17,341 bases of DNA from an uncultured Eubacteriales bacterium (GTDB lineage Bacteria > Bacillota > Clostridia > Christensenellales > CAG-917): contig URUQ01000012.1 in NCBI GenBank assembly GCA_900551145.1, positions 1 through 17,341 on the forward strand, written 5' to 3'. Made by a program: the position numbers and the translations under genes. The notes under the pieces were generated by a model, which ran no database searches, was not told the DNA's origin, and was given only the letters and a program-made list of their open reading frames with translations. Below, piece after piece: positions 14,625 to 17,341 of this stretch; the first letter of the stretch is position 1, and every line of letters begins with the position of its first letter.

Positions 14625-14643
14625 CAAAGTCTATAAGACTTTG
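14625..14643 (-). other. Leader hairpin ahead of the ROK kinase gene
   Basis: CAAAGTC, loop TATAA and GACTTTG form a perfect 7-bp stem in the 5' leader; the ribosome site (GAGAGG) begins at the base of this stem. It may affect ribosome access or mRNA stability. It is too small to be a known riboswitch class. Confidence 0.45.
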
Positions 14644-14661
14644 CAAAAATGTCTTATCGTA

Positions 14662-14690
14662 AGTGTATACTAAAAACCGACGAATGTCAA
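14662..14690 (-). promoter_or_regulatory. Sigma-A promoter of the ROK - radical SAM - rng operon
   Basis: The minus strand reads TTGACA (14685-14690), a 17-base spacer and TACACT (14662-14667). A TATACA two bases earlier is an alternative -10. It is the only convincing promoter ahead of the four-gene unit 14613-9723. Confidence 0.75.
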
Positions 14691-14893
14691 CCAAAGCACG
14701 CAAAGGCAACCGCCTCACCGACGTATGCTCGGCAATATTTGCAAAAAATTATAATAAACGTTGCAAAAATACATTAAAAATTATTCGTAAATGCTAAAAA
14801 CCGCTCAAATATCAACGCTTTTTCGATTTCAATTTTTTGATTTTTCCGACTAATCGAAAATTAATGATTTTTCAAAACTGCTCATATCGTTTT
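14691..14893. other. AT-rich spacer without a visible gene
   Basis: About 200 bases separate the ROK promoter from the protease stop codon. I see no ORF, tRNA or strong terminator, although one must lie here or be inefficient. TTGCAAAAA occurs at 14739 and 14761 (and once more at 14641 in the ROK leader). A weak imperfect hairpin lies around 14840-14862 without a proper T-run. Confidence 0.5.
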
Positions 14894-15709
14894 TTAAATC
14901 GCTTTTCCCACAGGGGTTGAAAGTTTGTTCTTCAAGGCTATGGTTTTGAGCGTTTCCTCGTCCAAAACGCGCAAAACGACGCCCTTTTCGTCCACTATAT
15001 CGAATGTTGTGTGAGTGGTGGAACTTATGTGATGATAAAGTCTCACGATAGGCGTGCTTTGGGATATCTCCACTCTCTTTTTGACCACGCCGAGCGAATA
15101 GTTTTTGCTTGCGCCGTCAAGCACGCTTATATACGTTTCCTCTTTTGTGCCGAACGTCGCGCCGTAAAAGAGAAACACTGCCATTATGCCGTAACTGAAA
15201 TTGAGCCCGAAAAAGAACGAACCTATAAAAAGTCCCAACAGCGCAACGGATAGAACCACGCCCGCAATTTGCAAACCTTTGAGCGCGCGCAATTTGTTTT
15301 TGCACACGCCGAGCACCACCCTCGAGCCGTCAAGCGGATATACGGGCAATAGGTTGAAAAGCCCCAAAGACAGATTGCAATACAAGAAGTTTTGCGTATA
15401 CGGATACACGGCGGGAAACAACCACCACACTCCGAGCAAAATTAGTGCAACGATTAGATTGCACAACGGACCCGCAAGGCCTATAAGCACGCTCGACGTT
15501 TTGTCAAAACTCTCCCCCGTACTCATCATTGCGCCGTAAGGCAACAACACGAGTTTTTTCACGACGAAACCGCGCAACCTCGCAACGAGAGCGTGCGCAG
15601 TTTCGTGAAGGATAAGTGCAAGCATCGTCCATACGAAATCAAGGGCGTGACCGAATGCGACAAGCGCAAGCGATAACGCAAAAAACAAAGGATTAACCTT
15701 GATTTTCAT
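14894..15709 (-). CDS. spoIVFB: Site-2 protease (M50), SpoIVFB-like, with CBS-like tail
   Basis: This multi-span membrane metalloprotease of 271 residues cleaves substrates within or near the membrane; B. subtilis SpoIVFB processes pro-sigma-K in the mother cell. It has the HExxH zinc motif HETAH (35-39) inside a span and the third zinc ligand Asp127 in LFNLLPVYPLDGSR, with about five hydrophobic segments to residue 180. The C-terminal part (about 190-271; TPIVRLYHHISSTTHTTFDIVDEKG) looks like a single CBS-type regulatory domain, as in SpoIVFB. No clear ribosome site precedes the ATG, so translation may depend on the upstream gene, 21 bases away. Its position after minD/minE is the conserved spoIVFB location. 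Whether this organism sporulates cannot be judged from the window. Confidence 0.88.
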   Translation of the reverse strand: MKIKVNPLFFALSLALVAFGHALDFVWTMLALILHETAHALVARLRGFVVKKLVLLPYGAMMSTGESFDKTSSVLIGLAGPLCNLIVALILLGVWWLFPAVYPYTQNFLYCNLSLGLFNLLPVYPLDGSRVVLGVCKNKLRALKGLQIAGVVLSVALLGLFIGSFFFGLNFSYGIMAVFLFYGATFGTKEETYISVLDGASKNYSLGVVKKRVEISQSTPIVRLYHHISSTTHTTFDIVDEKGVVLRVLDEETLKTIALKNKLSTPVGKAI

Positions 15710-15730
15710 ACAGATAAACTATCGATTGTG

Positions 15731-15973
15731 TTAAATAATCGGAATTATGCTCGATATATCGGACAGCGTATCCACAATTGAAGTTGCCTTGAATATGTTG
15801 GCAAACAAAAATCCCAACGACACGAAAACTCCTATTGCAACGGGGATAATCGCGACGTCGAAAGCGTCGAGCGCACCCTTGAACGGATTGCGTTTTTTAC
15901 TGCGCGTACGTGTTTCCACAAATTGATTTTGAGTCACTTCTACTTCGAGTTTTTTGGTTTCGTCAAATTCCAT
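15731..15973 (-). CDS. Small single-span membrane protein between minE and spoIVFB
   Basis: I do not recognise a family. The 80-residue product has an acidic, then basic cytoplasmic N-terminus (about 1-40, with TRTRSKKRNP at about 30), one hydrophobic span (about 49-70, VAIIPVAIGVFVSLGFLFAN) and a short outer tail. ATG at 15973 is chosen because GAGGTG lies 5 bases ahead; longer in-frame reading upstream has no ribosome site. It occupies the place held by spoIVFA (the SpoIVFB partner) in Bacillus and is followed 21 bases later by the protease gene. It could be a reduced regulator or anchor for that protease, but it lacks the large outer domain of SpoIVFA, so this is only a positional idea. 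Confidence 0.75.
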   Translation of the reverse strand: MEFDETKKLEVEVTQNQFVETRTRSKKRNPFKGALDAFDVAIIPVAIGVFVSLGFLFANIFKATSIVDTLSDISSIIPII

Positions 15974-16022
15974 TTTGTCACCTCGCATATACTCTATGCC
16001 TTTGGGGCGCAAAATAGAACGC

Positions 16023-16274
16023 TCAAAAACGCTTTATATCCTTAGTGGTATCGAATTGTTTTATCCGCACCGCTTTTGTACCGATAGTCACGCAATATTT
16101 GCCGTCTTCGCTTTGCGTGATTTTGACTTGCGCCTCACCTTCCGTCTCAAAATAATCACGCAAAAGATTGTTTATGTCGCCTTTGAACGCACACAAAAAA
16201 CCTTCCTTTACGCCAACGCAATCTTGCGTAAGCATCTCTCGCATTCGGTTTGCAATCGTTCTGTCAACTCTCAT
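16023..16274 (-). CDS. minE: Cell division topological specificity factor MinE
   Basis: MinE stimulates MinD ATPase and moves the division inhibitor away from mid-cell. The 83-residue length is typical. The N-terminal region (RTIANRMREMLTQD) is a plausible membrane/MinD-contact helix. The middle (GDINNLLRDYF) matches the helix of the dimerisation domain, and two beta strands follow (QVKITQ, YCVTIGTKAVRIKQF). Sequence similarity alone is modest; the position, with an ATGA overlap with the minD stop, makes the call reliable. AGGAG lies 6 bases ahead of the ATG, within minD. Confidence 0.87.
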   Translation of the reverse strand: MRVDRTIANRMREMLTQDCVGVKEGFLCAFKGDINNLLRDYFETEGEAQVKITQSEDGKYCVTIGTKAVRIKQFDTTKDIKRF

Positions 16275-17020
16275 CTAAATCTCCTAAATCGCCTTCTCAT
16301 AGATACGTCAACGTATGCTTTGCTACAATCGGCAACGTTCTTGGCAAGTGCCTCGAACGCCCTCTCGGATATTGCCCGCGACGGCACCGCACCGAGTTGC
16401 TGATAAAGCGTAATCATATCGTCCTCGGGCACAACGCCTATCGGCGCAACGTGAAGAAGCGAGCCTATCTCGCTTGCACCCAACATCTCACCTCTTGCCA
16501 CCATATCGGGGCGTACTCTGTTGACCACAAGCGACACGTCTTTGAGCCGATAACTTGCAAGAAGCCGTATCACCTTGTCCGCGTCTCTTATTGCCGAAGC
16601 CGACGGCGTCGTGACCACTATTGCCTCGTCGCAAGCAGACACCGCACGATGAAAACCTTGTTCAATCCCCGCGGGACAATCCACGATGACGAAATCAAAA
16701 TCGCAAAATCCGTCCACTACGCCTCTAAACGCCTGCGCCGTGAGCAATGCGCTATCCTTGGACGACGGAAGTATTTTCATCGGGCTTTCTGTGTCGTCTA
16801 CAAGTGCTTGAAACGCTCTGCAACGTCCCGTCAACACGTCCCCGATGTCGTAGACGACTCTTCGCTCGATTCCCGTCACGACGTCGAGATTGTTGAGTCC
16901 CACGTCTCCGTCAACGAGTACCACTCTATACCCGTGCAAAGCAAGTTTTCGTCCTAGCGTAGCGGTGACGGTGGTCTTGCCCACCCCGCCCTTGCCGGAA
17001 GTAACAACAATTTTTCTCAT
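16271..17020 (-). CDS. minD: Septum site-determining ATPase MinD
   Basis: This ParA/MinD-type ATPase binds the membrane in its ATP form and positions division together with MinC and MinE. The 249-residue product has the deviant Walker A motif KGGVGKTT (10-17, with the signature Lys10 and Lys15), VDGDVGLNNLD (36-46), and the Walker B-like strand FVIVDCPAGIEQGF. It is about 15-20 residues shorter than usual, and the C-terminus ends SMRRRFRRFR, a very arginine-rich version of the amphipathic membrane-targeting helix. ATG at 17020 starts exactly at the family's conserved beginning (MRKIVVTSGKGG); an in-frame TTG-type start further upstream would add eleven unlikely residues. minE overlaps its stop. 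No minC lies immediately upstream. Confidence 0.95.
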   Translation of the reverse strand: MRKIVVTSGKGGVGKTTVTATLGRKLALHGYRVVLVDGDVGLNNLDVVTGIERRVVYDIGDVLTGRCRAFQALVDDTESPMKILPSSKDSALLTAQAFRGVVDGFCDFDFVIVDCPAGIEQGFHRAVSACDEAIVVTTPSASAIRDADKVIRLLASYRLKDVSLVVNRVRPDMVARGEMLGASEIGSLLHVAPIGVVPEDDMITLYQQLGAVPSRAISERAFEALAKNVADCSKAYVDVSMRRRFRRFR

Positions 17021-17060
17021 ACTCTCATAATAAAAAACGAACGCCCGCAACAAACGTCCG

Positions 17061-17090
17061 ATTATGTAAAAGCAATACTATTTTTGTCGA
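17061..17090 (-). promoter_or_regulatory. Probable sigma-A promoter of the min - spoIVFB operon
   Basis: The minus strand reads TCGACA (17085-17090, 5/6), an 18-base spacer and CATAAT (17061-17066, 5/6), 40 bases ahead of the minD ATG. A 10-base palindrome GGAATATTCC (17102-17111) lies just upstream of the -35 and could be a regulator site. Confidence 0.6.
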
Positions 17091-17111
17091 TAATGTTAAG
17101 CGGAATATTCC

Positions 17112-17341
17112 ACGCCATTGCGAAGACGGCATAAAAAACCGCCGTCCGCGAGCGTACCGAGCGGACAAAACAACGTTCACTCATTCGTTGCCTACTTATA
17201 CACGCAATTTGCCATTCAAGGCGCACTTATTAACGGAATGTGCCTCTTCAAAGACGGAACTTCGAGTCGCAAGGCGACGAGCCGTTGAGCGCCGAACTTG
17301 ACGATAAGTACCGTCCGACTGTGATGTGTTGTTGCGTAGCA
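17112..17341. other. Contig-end stretch with overlapping hairpins, no recognised gene
   Basis: I recognise no gene here. Two hairpins share three bases and so exclude each other: GTCCGC/GCGGAC (17144-17149 with 17161-17166) and GACGGC/GCCGTC (17125-17130 with 17141-17146). A run of six T on the minus strand (17133-17138) lies five bases past the first, so a terminator for an upstream minus-strand gene is possible. A plus-strand frame is open from a GTG at 17240 to the window edge (34 codons, acidic, ending MCCCVA), without a ribosome site. The minus strand is also open for about 47 codons in one frame, so coding is not supported for either strand. Confidence 0.4.

Noticed and set aside
12715..14673. 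A 652-codon open frame on the plus strand
   Set aside because: It lies antisense to the TIGR03960 and ROK genes, has an Arg/His/Val-rich composition with no motifs, and spans the junction of two well-supported genes. It is a codon-bias shadow.
14840..14862. Imperfect TTTTC-CGA...TCG-AAAA hairpin as a terminator for the protease operon
   Set aside because: It depends on a mismatch or wobble pair, has a weak AT stem and lacks a proper T-run.

Overview
The window most likely comes from an uncultured, anaerobic, Gram-positive bacterium of the class Clostridia. The support is a six-cysteine SCIFF peptide next to its radical SAM maturase (a pair found almost only in Clostridia), a Rex-type redox repressor, a SpoIVFB-like site-2 protease, MinD with MinE, and sigma-A promoters close to consensus with 17-base spacers. 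No species can be named. The first 31 bases are not biological: they match the Illumina Nextera Read 1 transposase adapter with one mismatch, so this is an untrimmed contig end.

Layout, left to right. (1) Bases 43-4535, minus strand: a SCIFF cluster transcribed toward the contig end. A perfect-consensus promoter drives the 48-residue SCIFF precursor (scfA). A hairpin terminator follows, then the maturase (scfB), then ybaK (Cys-tRNA(Pro) deacylase), whose start abuts the scfB stop. A 505-residue membrane-anchored exported protein of unknown function and rex follow, each with its own promoter. (2) Bases 4532-7015: an Orn/Lys/Arg-type decarboxylase on the minus strand and a divergent alpha/beta-hydrolase-like lipoprotein, the only plus-strand gene. 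Their -10 boxes sit inside a perfect 12-base inverted repeat. The lipoprotein gene ends at a 12-bp bidirectional terminator shared with the convergent polymerase gene. (3) Bases 7106-9648, minus: a zinc-ligand-poor medium-chain dehydrogenase and an O-antigen ligase/polymerase-type membrane protein, driven by one promoter. (4) Bases 9723-14690, minus: a ROK glucokinase, a TIGR03960-type radical SAM protein, its TIGR03936/DUF2344 partner and ribonuclease G. (5) Bases 14894-17090, minus: minD, minE, an 80-residue single-span membrane protein and a SpoIVFB-like protease, tightly packed. (6) Bases 17091-17341: no recognisable gene.

The right half resembles the conserved Firmicutes block min - spoIVF - radical SAM pair - rng that usually leads to rplU/rpmA/obg. 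Here a ROK kinase is inserted, minC is absent from just upstream of minD, and the block ends at rng. The left half holds the most distinctive system: ribosomally made thioether (ranthipeptide) biosynthesis, with a terminator placed so that precursor should be made in excess over maturase. Fourteen protein genes were read by eye plus scfA; no tRNA, rRNA, CRISPR array or insertion sequence was seen.
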